Source: Bubalus kerabau
Lineage: Eukaryota > Chordata > Mammalia > Artiodactyla > Bovidae
Length of the DNA stretch: 64,000 bases
Reading direction: 5' to 3'
Assembly (NCBI RefSeq): GCF_029407905.1
Contig: NC_073642.1
Span: forward strand, 124,001-188,000
The position numbers and the translations under genes were made by a program. The notes below the pieces were generated by a model. The model ran no database searches. It was not told where the DNA came from and worked only from the letters and a program-made list of their open reading frames with translations. Positions 35,082-47,349 of this stretch are shown one piece after another. The stretch's first letter is position 1; every line of letters starts with the position of its first letter.

Positions 35082-37164
35082 ATATCTATGCACAAGCCTG
35101 CCTAAATCATTGACTTCTAGCTAGCTTTGGGATGCCCATGACCATCCACCCTTACAAGGCAACAGAGAAGAGAAAAACACTTACCACAGGAGGTCCTGGT
35201 AAGGAACGAGGAACTAACAAGCTCCCGCCAACCAGGATTCTGCAGAGGTCAACAAGAGGTCAGTAAGAGATGGAAGACTGCAGTCCAGAGGTCCTAGCAA
35301 CTTCCATCTTGCAGCAGAGACCCAGCATAGTCAAAACGAATTCAATGTTGCAAAAAATAAGTAAACAAATAAAGGACAGAAGTTCTTTGAACACATGACT
35401 GAGATTAGGGGTGAGGCAGTACATGTACGGTGCCCGGAAAATCTTAAAGTATGAGAAAGGAAAGAAATTAAAGACAACTATCAAGCTGTCCAAACTGATA
35501 AAAACGAAAGATTACACAGTTTTTTCTGTATATATTACCAGATAATAATCTGAAAAGGAATTAAAAAAAATTCCCTTTCAATAATATCAACATGAATACA
35601 ACACTTTGCCATGGATGTAACGAGGATGACAAGACTGGCACACTGGAACTTATACACCCTGGCTGAAAACTATCCTGAATACATGGACAGGTATTCCATA
35701 ACAATGGAAAGTCTTAAGATGGCAATACCATGGAATGCATCTTCAATCTGAAATGAAGATTTGATATGATTTGATCGCTCAGAGCTTTTGTGTCATCAAT
35801 TGTTATTAAAGTATAAATGAGATAGAGAAAGCTGCTGACTTAGACTTGAGGCGGGGTGTACGCCCTGCTGGTCTCTAGCCAGATATTCTACAGGCACTAG
35901 CAGTCAGCTCAGGAAAGAAAGGCACTGTCTCAGGGAATGGCACCAGGCCCCTCCCCCACGACATGCCTTGAGGTCACATTGGCAGCAGGTGAGTCATCCT
36001 GGGCCAAAAACTGATTGACATGAATCTTGAAGGAAGGCAGTATTCCAGGCAAATATATCATTTCCTTAACATAGATTAGGAGAACAAGGTACGAGGAAAA
36101 CATACTGTTTTGTTCAAGTCGCTTCTGAGCCTATTGGGGGAACCGACCTGAAGCCACAGTCCAGCAGATATACATAGCATATTTACATCTCTTAAGACAA
36201 ACATTTCCTCAGGAACAAATGCATTGCTTAGCTCAAGGTTTGTCTGCGAAATTCTTACACATCAGGAGATGGCTCCGAGCTGGGTTTCTACACACAAGAA
36301 CATGAATGCAAAGGACAAGCCTGCACAGCCCATCTGCCCCCCTCCCCCACAGCCAGCAGCATTTCCAAGTGACCTCCTAAGGCCTTCCCCAAAATACAGG
36401 GGCACATCTGGGTTTCCTGTTTCCCTCACTTCGAAAACTTTTCTTAAAAAAAAAAATCCTGCACACTTCTTGATAGAATGCCACAGTGCAAGGAAAACAG
36501 GCCTTCAATACTTAAACCTCCCTGTGCCAAACACTTGGGGCTTGGTTTTGTTTTGTTTTGTTTTTTAATTACACCACCACATAATTTAAACTTTTTACAA
36601 TTTCTAATTATTCAGTACCAAAACACCAAACTTTTATTGCACAAGGTCCCCATGAAAAGGCCCACGCATCAGGACAGCCACAGATTCTGCCATGAAAGGG
36701 CAGCAAGGTGCCCTCCCCCCTTCTTTGCTGCCTGGGCGGCCACCAGGGTTTGAAATCCATGCACCCTACTAAGTTTCTAGGGTGCAATCCGTGGACCCTT
36801 CCCTTTCCCATCCCAGCAGGTGCTCAAGGGCCCGCTGGCTTACAAAGTGCCAGAAGCAGGGCTGGGCCAGCCGGCCAGAGTTCAGTGTTCTGTCCCTTGG
36901 ACTTCCAGGGGACACTAGGCTGCTTGGGAAAACCGTGCAGACTGAGATTGTTCAGCAAAGGGGTGGAGCGGTAAAGGCCTTGACACCAAGGGCGAGGCCT
37001 TTCTGCAACCGCCAGGTTGGGGAGCTCCGAGAATGTGCCAACAGAGGGCGGAATACTTGGTTCCCTGCTCCAAGCAGTCCCAGTTCCCTGACCTGTGGCC
37101 CGCAGCCCTCCGCTGCACCCACTAGATGTGGATCCTTGGGGACACAGGAGCGTAGGAAATGGGC

Positions 37165-37530
37165 GTTCCTAGCCGCAGTGGCGACCTCCGAGAGCACAAC
37201 TGGGACCGAACCCCCACCCACAGCCATCTAAATCTCGACCCGCGCAGCCCAGGTTTACCCCGCCCCGGGTGCGCTCCCGGCGCGTTTCCAGCCTCAGTGG
37301 CCACCACCGAGAGCACAACTGGGAAGCCCTCCCCCACCCCCGCCAGGAGCTGAACCCCGCCCCGCGCCACCCGGGTTCACCCCGCCCCTGCTGCACTCCC
37401 AGCGCGTTTCCAGCTGCAGTGGGGACCCCTGAGAGCACAACTGTTACCGCCCCCCACCCCCTCACGACCAGAACCTCGACCCGCGCCGCCCGGGATCGCC
37501 CCGCCCCTGGCGCGCTCCCGGCGCGTTGCC
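37165..37530. repeat. CpG-rich ~120-bp minisatellite, tandem copy 2
   Basis: The phrase gagagcacaactg recurs near 37190, 37312 and 37433 at 121-122 bp spacing, the most regular of the three copies. Composition as in copy 1. The block is followed by ctcctggtgagccccgtcc, a splice-donor-like sequence whose use is unknown. Confidence 0.78.
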
Positions 37531-38386
37531 CACCTCCACCAGAGGCTCCTGGTGAGCCCCGTCCCCACGCCCGGTTCCAGGAGAGGCTCTCGGACCTCGC
37601 TACTGCCGCCAGGTCAAACACGAGGACAATACATCCACCCCACAGAGAAAATCCAAGCTGTCTATGATTTAGGGATAAAATGAGGACTACAGAAAGGAAA
37701 GATGTCCTGACCTAGGAGGGCCATGAGAGTCTATAGATCCAAACAAAATTGGGTACCAAGGAAACTTTTTTCCTTGGAACCCGGAAAGCTGGTTCTTTGC
37801 ATATGCAATGACCAACAATTAGCTTGTTACCCAAGCCTGCCTCGCTGCCACCCCCACTCCCCGCCCCCCCACTCCCCAGGAAAACGGCTCAAAGAAATAT
37901 TTTAAATCTCAGGCGGAAACCTGGAAGATGTCTTGTCTGTCTGTCTGGATTAAGGTATGTGTCAGTGTGAGCCTTGTGTTTTTTGATAATATTGCTCAAG
38001 TTCTGAGTTCTGATTTCAGTGGTCTCAAGACAAGGCAGCCCTTCCAAATCAAACTGCTGGAAATACAAGAAAACATTGACCTAAATGAATGTCAGAGTCC
38101 CGTGAACTGGGAACTAGTCAATATTAAATATCTAGTATTTTTGGTTTTTCTCCTCCACTATAGACATGTCTAAGAGTCAACAACATTAAGCACAACATGT
38201 TCATAGTGCCTAGGTTTCTTTTGAGGTAAAAATTGCTCTATTGTTATATGTGTCACAAGCTTGTCAGCAAGAAAGTACCTGGAAACAGCAACAACCAATG
38301 TAAAATATGTAAATGTGATATGAGCTTTTAGATAAACTCTTAACAATAATTATACTGTAAAATATCTGCCTCTCATAGTCTTGATT

Positions 38387-38563
38387 GAAGGCAGAGGAGA
38401 AGGGGATGACAGAGGATAAGATGGTTGGATGGCATCACTGACTCGATGGACATGAGTTTGAGCAAGCTCCTGGAGTTGGTGATGGACACGGAAGCCTGGC
38501 GTCCTGCAGGCCACGGGGTCCCAAAGAGTCAGACTCGACTGAGCAACTGAACTGAACTGAACT
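38387..38563 (+). mobile_element. Bov-tA type SINE, tandem copy 2
   Basis: Same element and position as 33931-34107, with a few substitutions (for example gttggtgatggacac where copy 1 has gctggtgacggacac). Its sharing shows that it duplicated with the unit and did not insert twice. Confidence 0.88.
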
Positions 38564-39280
38564 TACAATCGTTCCTCCAGGTGTTTTGGTTACCTGAGTT
38601 TCTATCCTGGTGCTAAACTAAGTGACGACAGTGTATTGAATAGCTAGGTCACTTCCAAATAAATGAAACTTCTTAAACATTCACGACTTGAAAGGACCTC
38701 CCTTTTACACAGAAACAAAAGAGATTTTTGACTCTGCATGAATAGTGACTGGCACCATCCGAACATATTAAATGTAAGAAAGCAATTTTTTTGTTTTGTT
38801 TTGTTTTGTTCTGTTCTTGCAGGAAGCGGGGTGGGCGCTATTATCACTGATAGGTATGCTCACCAATCTATCAAATGCCAATATAAGAGTCAGTTCTTGG
38901 TTGCTGAAGGGAAATGTATGACTTGTTATTACAAGAATGTATGGAATGCAATCACACTTTAAGAAGGAAAACGAAGTAGTTCTGTCTTACAGGTGGCATT
39001 TTCAGGACGGGAGAAGCAAAGGAATGGGTACAGAATGGGATAAGGAGGTTGTAGGGAAAGTAGGCCCCCAGAAAAGAGTTTTGTGCCTAGCACAAGTTTT
39101 CTTGAGATGTTGAACTGCCTTTGCTAATGGAGTTTAAGTTTCTTTACCTCTTAAGTGATCTCTTCTAGGTTGACCTAGAACAGAAATCTTTTGTTAGCTT
39201 TGGCTAAGAGGAGAAGTATGGTTTCACGGTGACATATGTGATCCTACCTGACTGTTCTCATCCCCTTTGATATCTATGCA

Positions 39281-39553
39281 CTGCTGCTGCTGCTGCTGCA
39301 GCTGCTAAGTGGTTCAGTTGAGGCCGACCCTGTGCCACGCCATAGATGGCAGCCCACCAGGCCCCGCAGTCCCTGGGGTTCTCTAGGCAAGAACACTGGA
39401 GTGGGTTGCCATTTCCTCCTCCTATGCATGAAAGTGAAAAGTGAAAATGAAGTCGCTCAGTGGTGTCCGACTCTTAGCCACCCCATGGACTGCAGCCTAC
39501 CAGGCTCCTCCGTCCTTGGGATTTTCCAGGAGTGGGGTGCCATTGCCCTCTCC
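39281..39553 (+). mobile_element. Bov-A2 SINE, tandem copy 2
   Basis: Homologue of 34787-35081. The CTG head is a purer repeat, and about 15 bp near the end are missing (ttttccaggagtggggtgcc), joining the two halves of the final aagagtactggagtgggg phrase. Confidence 0.88.
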
Positions 39554-41123
39554 CATATCTATGCACAAGCCTGCCTAAATAATTGACTTCTAGCCAACTT
39601 TGGGATGCCCATGACCACCCACCCTTACCAGGCAACAGAGAAGAGAAAAACACTTACCACAGGAGGTTCTGATAAGGAACAAGGAACTAACAAGCTCCCA
39701 CCTACCAGGAATCTGCAGAGGTCAACAAGAGGTCAGCAAGAGATGAGAGACTGCAGTCCAGAGGTCCTAGCTACTTCCATTTAGCAACAAACACCCAGCA
39801 TAGTCAAAACGATTTCAATGTTAAAGAATAAATAAATAAATAAATAAATAAAAGGACAGAAGTTCTTTGAACACATGTCTGAATTTAGGGGTGAGGCATT
39901 ACATATGTGTCCCAGGATAATCTTAAAGTGTCAGAAAGTAAAGAAATTAAAGACAACTATCAAGCTGTCCAAACTGATCAAAATGAATGATTACACAGTT
40001 TTATCTGTATACATTAGCAGATAATAATCTGAAAAGGAATTTTAAAAAATTCCCTTTCAATAATGTCAACATGAATACAACACTTTGCCATGGATGTAAC
40101 GAGGATGACAAGACTGGCACAGTGGAAATTATACACCCTGGCTGAAAACTATCCTGAATACATGGACAGATATTCCATAACGATGGAAAGACTTAAGATG
40201 GCAATACCATGGAATGCATCTTCAATCTGAAATGAAGATTTGATATGATTTGATCGCTCAGAGCTTTTGTGTCATCAAGTGTTATTAAAGTATTAAAGAG
40301 ATAGAGAAAGCTGCTGACTTAGACTTGAGCCGGGGTGGGGGGGTAGTAAGAGTACCCCCTGCTGGTCTTTAGCCAGATATTCTACAGGCACTAGCAGTCA
40401 GCTAAGGAAAGAAAGGCACCGTCTCAGGGAATGGCACCAAGCCCTTCCCCCACGACATGCATTGAGATAATATTGGCAGCAGGTGAGTCATCCCGGGCCA
40501 AAACTTGATTGACATGAATCTTGAAGAAAGGCAGTATTGCAGGCAAATATATCATTTCCTTAACATAGATAAGGAGAACAAGCTAGGAGGAAAACATGCT
40601 GTTTTGTTCAAATCGCTTCTGAGCCTTTTGGGGGAACCGACCTGAAGCCAGAGTCTAGCGGAAATACATAGGATATTTACATCGCTTAAGACAAACATTA
40701 CCTCAGGAACAAATGCATTGCTTAGCTCAAGGTTTGTCTGCGAAATTCTTACACATCAGGAGATGGCTCCGAGCTGGGTTTCCACACACAAAAACATCCA
40801 TGCAAAGGACAAGCCTGCACAGCCCATCTGCCGCCCTCCCGCACAGCCAGCAGCATTTCCAAGTGACCTCCTAAGGCCTTCCCCAAAATACAGGGGCACC
40901 TCTGGGTTTCCTGTTTCCCTCACTTCGAACACTTTTCTTAAAAAAAAAAAAAATCCTGCACACTTCTTGATAGAATGCCACAGTGCAAGGAATACAGTCC
41001 TTCAATATTTAAACCTCCATTTGCAAAACACTTGGAGCTTGGTTTTGTTTTGTTTGTTTTTAATTACACCACCACATAATTTAAAGCTTTTACACGTTCT
41101 AATTATTCAGTTCCAAAACACCA

Positions 41124-42015
41124 AACTTTTATTGCACAGGGTCCTCATGAAAAGGCCCACGCAGCTGGACAACCACAGATTCTGCCATGAAAGGGCAGCA
41201 AGGTGCCCTCCCCCCTTCTTTGCTGCCTGGGCGGCCACCAGGGTTTGAAATCCATGCACCCTACTAAGTTTCTAGGGTGCAATCCGTGGACCCTTCCCTT
41301 TCCCATCCCAGCAGGTGCTCAAGGGCCCGCTGGCTTACAAAGTGCCAGAAGCAGGGCTGGGCCAGCCGGCCAGAGTTCAGTGTTCTGTCCCTTGGACTTC
41401 CAGCGGACACTAGGCTGCTTGGAAGAACCGCGCAGACTCTGAGATTTTTCAGCAGAGGGGTGGAGCGGTAAAGGCCTTGACCCCAAAGGCAAGGCCTTTC
41501 TTCGACCGCCAGGTAGGGGAGCTCCGAGAATGTGCCAACAGAAGGCGGAATACTTGGTTCCCTGCTCCACGCAGTCCCAGTTCCCTTACCTGTGGTCTGC
41601 AGCCCTCTGCTGCACCCACGGGATGGCGATCCTTGGGGACCCAGGAGCGGACGAAATGGGCGTTCCCAGCCGCAGTTGCAACCCCCGAGAGCGCAACTGG
41701 GAACCCCTCCCCATCCCCCCCATGAGCCGACCCCCGCCCCACGCCGCCAGGGTTAGCCCCGCCCCTGCCGCGCTCCCGGCGCGTTCCCAGCCGCAGTGGT
41801 GACCCCCGGGAGCACAACTGGGACCGACCCCCACCCAAAGCCATCAGAATCTGGACCCGCGCAGCCCGGGTTTACCCAGTCCCGGGTGCGCTCCCGGCGC
41901 GTTTTCAGCCTCAGTGTCCACCTCCGAGAGCACAACTGGGAAGCCCGCCCCCACCCCCGCCAGAAGCCGACCCCCGCCCCACGCCGCCCGCGTTCGCCCC
42001 GCCCCTGCACTGTCC
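41124..42015. repeat. 4.45 kb tandem unit, partial copy 3 (GC-rich part only)
   Basis: Begins aacttttattgcacaggg like the other copies and follows copy 2 through the GC-rich start. The minisatellite phrase recurs near 41686, 41810 and 41928. It stops after ccccgcccctgcac at about 42015 and passes into the different array at 42016. Copy 3 therefore ends inside the CpG-rich part and lacks the SINEs. Confidence 0.85.
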
Positions 42016-45000
42016 AGGTACCTTCCCAGCTTCTAGCGTTCACGCCAGGGTAGGAGCAGGATGTAGGAGTATGGGAGATGTTTCTGGAGCCTGACAGCCT
42101 CAGCTCCGCTCTGGCCTGCCCTTTGGACCTAGGAGCCAGGCCAACTTGCAGAGGGCTTAGGGCCCCATTGTATGCAAACTACCAAGGCCTACGCAAGGAG
42201 AGCTCTGTCCGAGGGAAGGGAAGCGCCCCAGGCTGCATTCCCAAGCTGTTGTTTAGCCGCCCAGACTCAGCGCTGCACAGGGGTAATCAGGCTCTCTGTG
42301 CCCGCAGCTTCACACACAGGTGTGTCTCCGTAGGAATCAAGAAAGATCCTGACAGAGTGAGGTTCATTAGAGCTATACTAAAGAGCAAAGGCTTGTCCAT
42401 GTGGTCTTGCCTTCCCCTGTGCCTTTGGGTCTCCAGGCTCGGCCCCAGCTCCGTGGAAACAACCCCTGAGAAAATATCTTCAAGATCCACTTTTCCCAGT
42501 GTCTGGGAACCGGGGTTCGTAGGAGGAGAGAAAAGCACGCCTCCATAGGGAACGAAAAGGCAGCCCACCTGCCTGTGTTTTGAAGCCTCTATTTGGAAGG
42601 AATGGGTTAGCTTCTCCTAAAGGAGACCTCCAGATCTGCTCAGAAGTCGGTAATTCCAGAGGCAGGGTACTGGTTCCTGACTGCCCTTTGCTAGCCTTGC
42701 AAAGATATTCCTAGACTCTAGAGTTATTTTCCATGAAGGAGCAGGCTTCGGGAATGTGTCAGACGGGACTGGCTCCTTATTGACCTCAGCTCAGCTATTG
42801 CCTTTCCATTCAAACTAGGACAAGGCCCTACTTTATGAAGGGTAAGGGTCTTCTTCTTTGCAAACTGCCAAGGGCTACAGCAATGAGACCTCTGTCAAGG
42901 TGAGGGAAGCCTAAGAGGATGGATTCTCAAGCAGGTGCTTTGCCACAAAGCATCAGCACCCCACGGAGAGAATCAAGCTCCCTGTGCACCAATGTTGGGA
43001 GTGTAGCTTCACACACAGAGTTGTCTCTATAGGAGCCAAGAATGTTCCTGAGAGATTAGGTTCACTAAACCTCTCCTACAGAGCATAGACCTGTCCATGT
43101 GGTTTTGCCTTCCCCTGTGAGTTGGGTCCTCGAGGTCCGCCAAACCTCCGGGGAAACTGTCCCTGAGAAAAGATCTCCAGGAACCGCTTCGCCGAGGCTG
43201 GGAAATGCTGTTCATATGAAGTAAGGCAAGCGAATCTCCTGCAGAGAAAAAGAGGCCTTACAGTCCCTGGAGGAGCAGGCTGCCAGAGTGTGTGAAACCT
43301 GACTGTTGCCTTACTGGCCTCAGCTCCACCATTGCCTGTTCATCCGAGCTAGCACCCAGGCCTACTTGGAAAAGCGTTTGGGTGCAGATTTCTACAAAGT
43401 GCCAAGGGCTACAGCAGTGAGAATTCTCTCGGTGGTAAGGGAGAGCATTTTATGGATTCTCAAGCTGTTTTCTGAATGACAGTGTCAAAATGAACAGAGA
43501 GAATCAGGCTCACTCTGCCCCTATGTTAGGTACGCAGCTTCACACACAGAGGTGTCTCTGTAGGAGCCAAGAATGCTCCTGAGAGATGAGGTTCACTAGA
43601 GGTCTGCTACAGAGCATAGACCTGTCCATGTGGTCTTGCCTTCCCCTGTGCCTTTGGGCCCCGGGCTCGGCCCCAGCTCCGTGGAAACAACCCCTGAGAA
43701 AATATCTTCAAGATACGCTTTTCCCAGAGGCTGGGAACTGGGGTTCATAGGAGGAGAGAAAAGCAAGCCTCCTTCGGGCACGAAAGGCAGCCAACCTGCC
43801 TGTGTTTTGAAGCCTCTATTTGGAAGGAATGGGTTAGCTTCTCCTAAAGGAGACCTCCAGATCTGCTCAGAAGTCGGTAATTCCAGAGGCAGGGTGCTGG
43901 TTCCTGACTGCCCTTTGCCAGCCTTGCAAAGACATTCCAACATTCTAGAGTTATATTCCATGAAAGAGCAGGCTTCGGGAATGTGTCAGAGGGGACTGGC
44001 TCCTTATTGGCCTCAGCTCAGCTATTGCCTTTCCATTCAAACTAGGACAAGGGCCTACTTTATGAAGGGTAAGGGTCTTCTTCTTTGAAACTGCCAAGGG
44101 CTACAGCAATGAGACCTCTGTCAAAGCGAGGGAAGCCTAAGAGGATGGATTCTCAAGCAGGTGCTTTACTACAAAGCATCAGCACCCCACGGAGAGAACC
44201 AAGATCCCTGTTCCCCAATGTTGGGAGTGTAGCTTCACACACAGAGTTGTCTCTATAGGAGCCAAGAATGTTCCTGAGAGATTAGGTTCACTAAACCTCT
44301 CCTACAGAGCATAGACCTGTCCATGTGGTTTTGCCTTTCCCTGTGAGTTGGGTCCCCGAGGTCCGCCACACCTCCGGGGAAACTGTCCCTGAGAAAAGAT
44401 CTCCAGGAACCGCTTCGCTGAGGCTGGGAAACGCTGTTCACAGGAAGTAAGGCAAGCGAATCTCCTGCAGAGAAAAAGAGGCCTTACTGTCCCTGGAGGA
44501 GCAGGCTGCCAGAGTGTGTGAAACCTGACTGTTGCCTTACTGGCCTCAGTTCCACCATTGCCTGTTCCTCCGAACTAGGACCCAGGCCTATTTGGAGAAG
44601 CGTTTGGCTGCGGATTTCTACAAAGTGCCAAGGGCTACAGCAGTGAGAATTCTCTCAGTGGTAAGGGAGAGCATTTTATGGATTCTCAAGCTGTTTTCTG
44701 AACGACAGGGTCAAAATGAACTGAGAGAATCTGGCTCTCTGTGCCCCTATGTTAGGTACACAGCTTCACACACAGAAGTGTCTCTATAGGAGCCAAGAAT
44801 GTTCCTGAGAGATGAGGTTCACTAGAAGTCTGCTACAGAGCATAGACCTGTCTATATGGTTTTGCCTTGCCCTGTGACTTGGGTCCCCGAGGTCCGCCCC
44901 AGCTCAGGGGAAGGAGCCCCTGAGAAAAGATCTCCAGGGACCGCTATTCCCCCAGGCTGGCAAACGCAGTTCACAGGAGGTAACACAAACGAGCCTCCTG

Positions 45001-46051
45001 CAAGGCACAACAGGCCTTAGTCTCCCTGGACGATCAGGCTGCCAGAGTGTGTGAGACCTGACTGGTGCCTTACTGGCCTCAGCTCCGCCATTGCGTGTTT
45101 CTCCGAACTAGGACCCAGGCCTACTAGGAGAAGTGTTTGGGTATGGATTTCTAAATACTGCCAAGGGGTATAGCAATGAGAACTGTGTCACGGGTAAGGA
45201 AGAGCATTGTATGGATTTTCAAGCTGTTGTTTGAATGACAGCTTCAAAGCTGCACAGAGAGAATCAGACTCTGTGTCTCCATGTTCGGTACACAGCTTCA
45301 CAGACAGGGGTGTCTCCATAGGAAACAAGAACGTTCCTGACAGAGTGAAGTTCACTAGAGCTCTCCTAGAGAGCAAAGACTTGTCCATGTGGTTTTTCTT
45401 CCCCTGTGCGTTTGGGGCTCCATGCTCGGCCCCAGCTCCGTGGAAACAACCCCTGAGAAAAGATCTTCAAGATCCGCTTTTCCCAGAGGCTGGGATGTGG
45501 GGTTCATAGGAGGCGGGAAAAGCAGGCCTCCTTCAGAGATCAAGAGGCAGCCAAGCGGCCTGCGTTTTGAAGCCTCTATTTGGAAGAATGGGTTAGCTTC
45601 CCCTAAGGGAGACCTCCAGATCTGTTCAGAAGTGGGTAATTCCAGAGGCAGGGTGCAGGCTCCTGACTGCCCTTTGCCAGCCTTGCAGAGACATTCCTAG
45701 ATTACAGCGTTATTTTCCATGAAGGAGCAAGCTTCGGGAATATGTCAGACTTGACTGGCGCCTTATTGGCCTCAGCTCAGCTCTTGCCTTTCCTTTCAAA
45801 CTAGGACAAGGGCCCACTTTATGAAAGGTAAGGGTCCTCTTCTTTCCAAACTGCCAAGGGCTACAGCAATGAGACCTCTGTCAAGGCGAGGGAAGCGTAA
45901 GCTGATGGATTCTCAAGCAGGTGCTTTGCCACAAAGCATCAGCACCCCACGGAAAGAATCTGGCTCCCTTTGCCCCTACGTTGCGTGTGTAGCTACACGC
46001 ACAGAGGTGTCTCGATAGGAGCCAAGAATGTTCCTGAGAGAGGAGGTTCAC
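42016..46051. repeat. Tandem array of alternating ~690 and ~533 bp units, left part
   Basis: The landmark cctcagctcc/cctcagctcag lies near 42103, 42786, 43319, 44011, 44546, 45078 and 45771. Intervals are about 683, 533, 692, 535, 532 and 693. Long units carry an extra ~160 bp (tgcctgtgttttgaagcctc to ttccatgaag) that short units lack. All contain cttcacacacagaggtgtctc, tgtccatgtggt and cctgagaaaagatctccagg. GC content looks near 50%, lower than satellite I. I cannot assign it to a named bovine satellite with confidence. Open frames repeat with the unit and are not genes. Confidence 0.85.
46046..46051. repeat. Solo LTR target-site duplication, left copy (gttcac)
   Basis: gttcac directly precedes the LTR and recurs exactly at 47350-47355. 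Neighbouring units of the array read aggttcactagag here, the expected pre-insertion sequence. Confidence 0.95.
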
Positions 46052-47349
46052 TGTTGGGGGCCAGAGTGAGGCACTCCGCCCATGGCAAAGGTCATGAGGA
46101 AGGAGGCTCGACATACGCAAAGGTGGGATCGAGCCTCAGGAGTCCCCCTGGAAATCCTCGAGCATCTACCCCCATCACCAGAGCCTGCCTACCTTACTAC
46201 TTTGTGCTCTCACCTACACCTCTGACTTTACGGGGGGCTGTCCCCCACCACCTCTTTCGGAGAAGGAGTTAACCTAGAGCTCCAGTTGATAAAAACCCCT
46301 GGGTGTGACAAGAGTGTTTTAACCTACAAACTCCTCTGAAGGTTCTCTAGCCTGCCTGACAGGCTTGTCCGGCCACATGTGATTGCTCACAGCCTCCCAA
46401 CCATGAGAGGCACGAGATGCTTTAAACCTTCTAAAAACAGGTTCCTTAGAAAAGTTAGAAAATTATTAGTATAAGTATAATGGGCTGATTAGAAATCATA
46501 TTGGTGAAGGGTTTTTCATTTGTTGAGCTGATGTTTACTGCTAAGTCTCCACATCCCCTGCCCTTATACACATTAATGAATATATAGAAGAAATAAGTAT
46601 TAACCTTTGATATAAATCACGTTAGACCTTAGGCTAAGTAAATTCTTTCCTTAACTAAAACCCACTACACCCTCACCCTATAGGAATGTAACTTTATTTG
46701 GGTGGCGTCTGTTTTAAGAATAATCACCCCTGGAGAAATAAGTGTCCTGGTTGACTGACCGCTGTCACAAGGAGAGGGTCGTAAATTGTCAGCAGGCCCC
46801 CCGGCCAGAAGATGATGTAACACCCCTAAGACCTCTGTATACTTTGGTATGAAGCACCTGACTTTGATAAAAGTCAGGACTGCTGACCCCACGTGACTTT
46901 GGCATAACATCTCAGTGTATAAAAGTAGACCATGGAAAATAAGGAATTGGGATCAGTTTCTCGAAATACTGGTCTCCCCATGTCTCTCTCTCTCTCTCAC
47001 TCTGGTTGAGTCTCCATCTGGAGCGCGGAACCCACCAAGCTTACTAATTTTGCCTGGGCTTCTAAGATCCGACCGGGGAGGCCTCAGTGTCTCCTCTCCT
47101 TCGGGAGAACGGAAGGACGCCTGCGGCCTACGTAAGTGGTGCAAGCTTCTTGTCTTGAAGTTTTATTGGTCCCCCGCGTAAACCAAGCTACTCAGCCACT
47201 TTTCTCCACTGAACTTTCCTACTGAGCTATCCTCATTTTATTACTCTTTATATCCTTAACTAACGTTTAATTAAGCAGTTGTTCCCTGACCCTCGCCTAC
47301 GCCGTCTCTGCTTCAAATACCCTGGATCAGCTGGGGCTGGACCCCGGCA
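46052..47349 (+). mobile_element. Solo LTR of the same class II ERV family, sense orientation
   Basis: 1,298 bp with ends TGTTGGGGGCCAGAG and CTGGACCCCGGCA. It is the reverse complement, with divergence, of the LTRs at 6386-7679 and 11967-13269. A TATA box lies at 46918-46925 and a TC-rich microsatellite at about 46981-47000. There is no internal retroviral sequence, so it is the product of LTR-LTR recombination. It is flanked by perfect 6-bp duplications and sits inside a unit of the 690/533-bp array. Confidence 0.95.
46918..46925 (+). promoter_or_regulatory. TATA box of the solo LTR
   Basis: TATAAAAG, about 870 bp into the LTR, a usual place for the U3/R boundary in a ~1.3 kb class II LTR. 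Transcription would start about 25-30 bp downstream. Activity in heterochromatin is unknown. Confidence 0.7.

Larger units (their letters stand above)
32181..36628. repeat. 4.45 kb tandem unit (macrosatellite-like), copy 1
   Basis: Sequence starting aacatttattgcacaagg aligns nearly base for base with copy 2 at 36629. Order within the unit: a GC-rich part with a ~120-bp minisatellite (to about 33200); AT-richer sequence to 33930 with a hairpin-like inverted repeat at about 33307-33329; a Bov-tA SINE; unrecognised sequence 34108-34786; a Bov-A2 SINE; unrecognised AT-rich sequence 35082-36628 ending in a TTTTG repeat at 36541-36565. Copy 1 lacks about 31 bp near 32305 that copies 2 and 3 have (at about 36748-36780 in copy 2), lying between short agggt repeats. 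The SINE-bearing design recalls the bovine 1.709 satellite, said to contain Alu-like families, but its published unit is shorter (~3.8 kb as I recall). Confidence 0.85.
36629..41123. repeat. 4.5 kb tandem unit (macrosatellite-like), copy 2
   Basis: Near-identical to copy 1. In the 243-bp stretch 37928-38170 I count six substitutions against 33471-33713, about 2.5%. Differences include an expanded AAAT repeat at 39826-39851, a replaced GC-rich stretch near 38818-38870 (copy 1 has a G run near 34347-34372), and a shorter second SINE missing part of its end. It holds the same two SINEs, the hairpin and the minisatellite. No gene is recognised in the unannotated parts (37650-38386, 38564-39280, 39554-41123). 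Confidence 0.85.

Noticed and set aside
42287..45543. Repeated minus-strand frames of 60-120 codons in the 690/533-bp array
   Set aside because: They track the tandem unit and are interrupted at different places in each copy; no recognisable protein.
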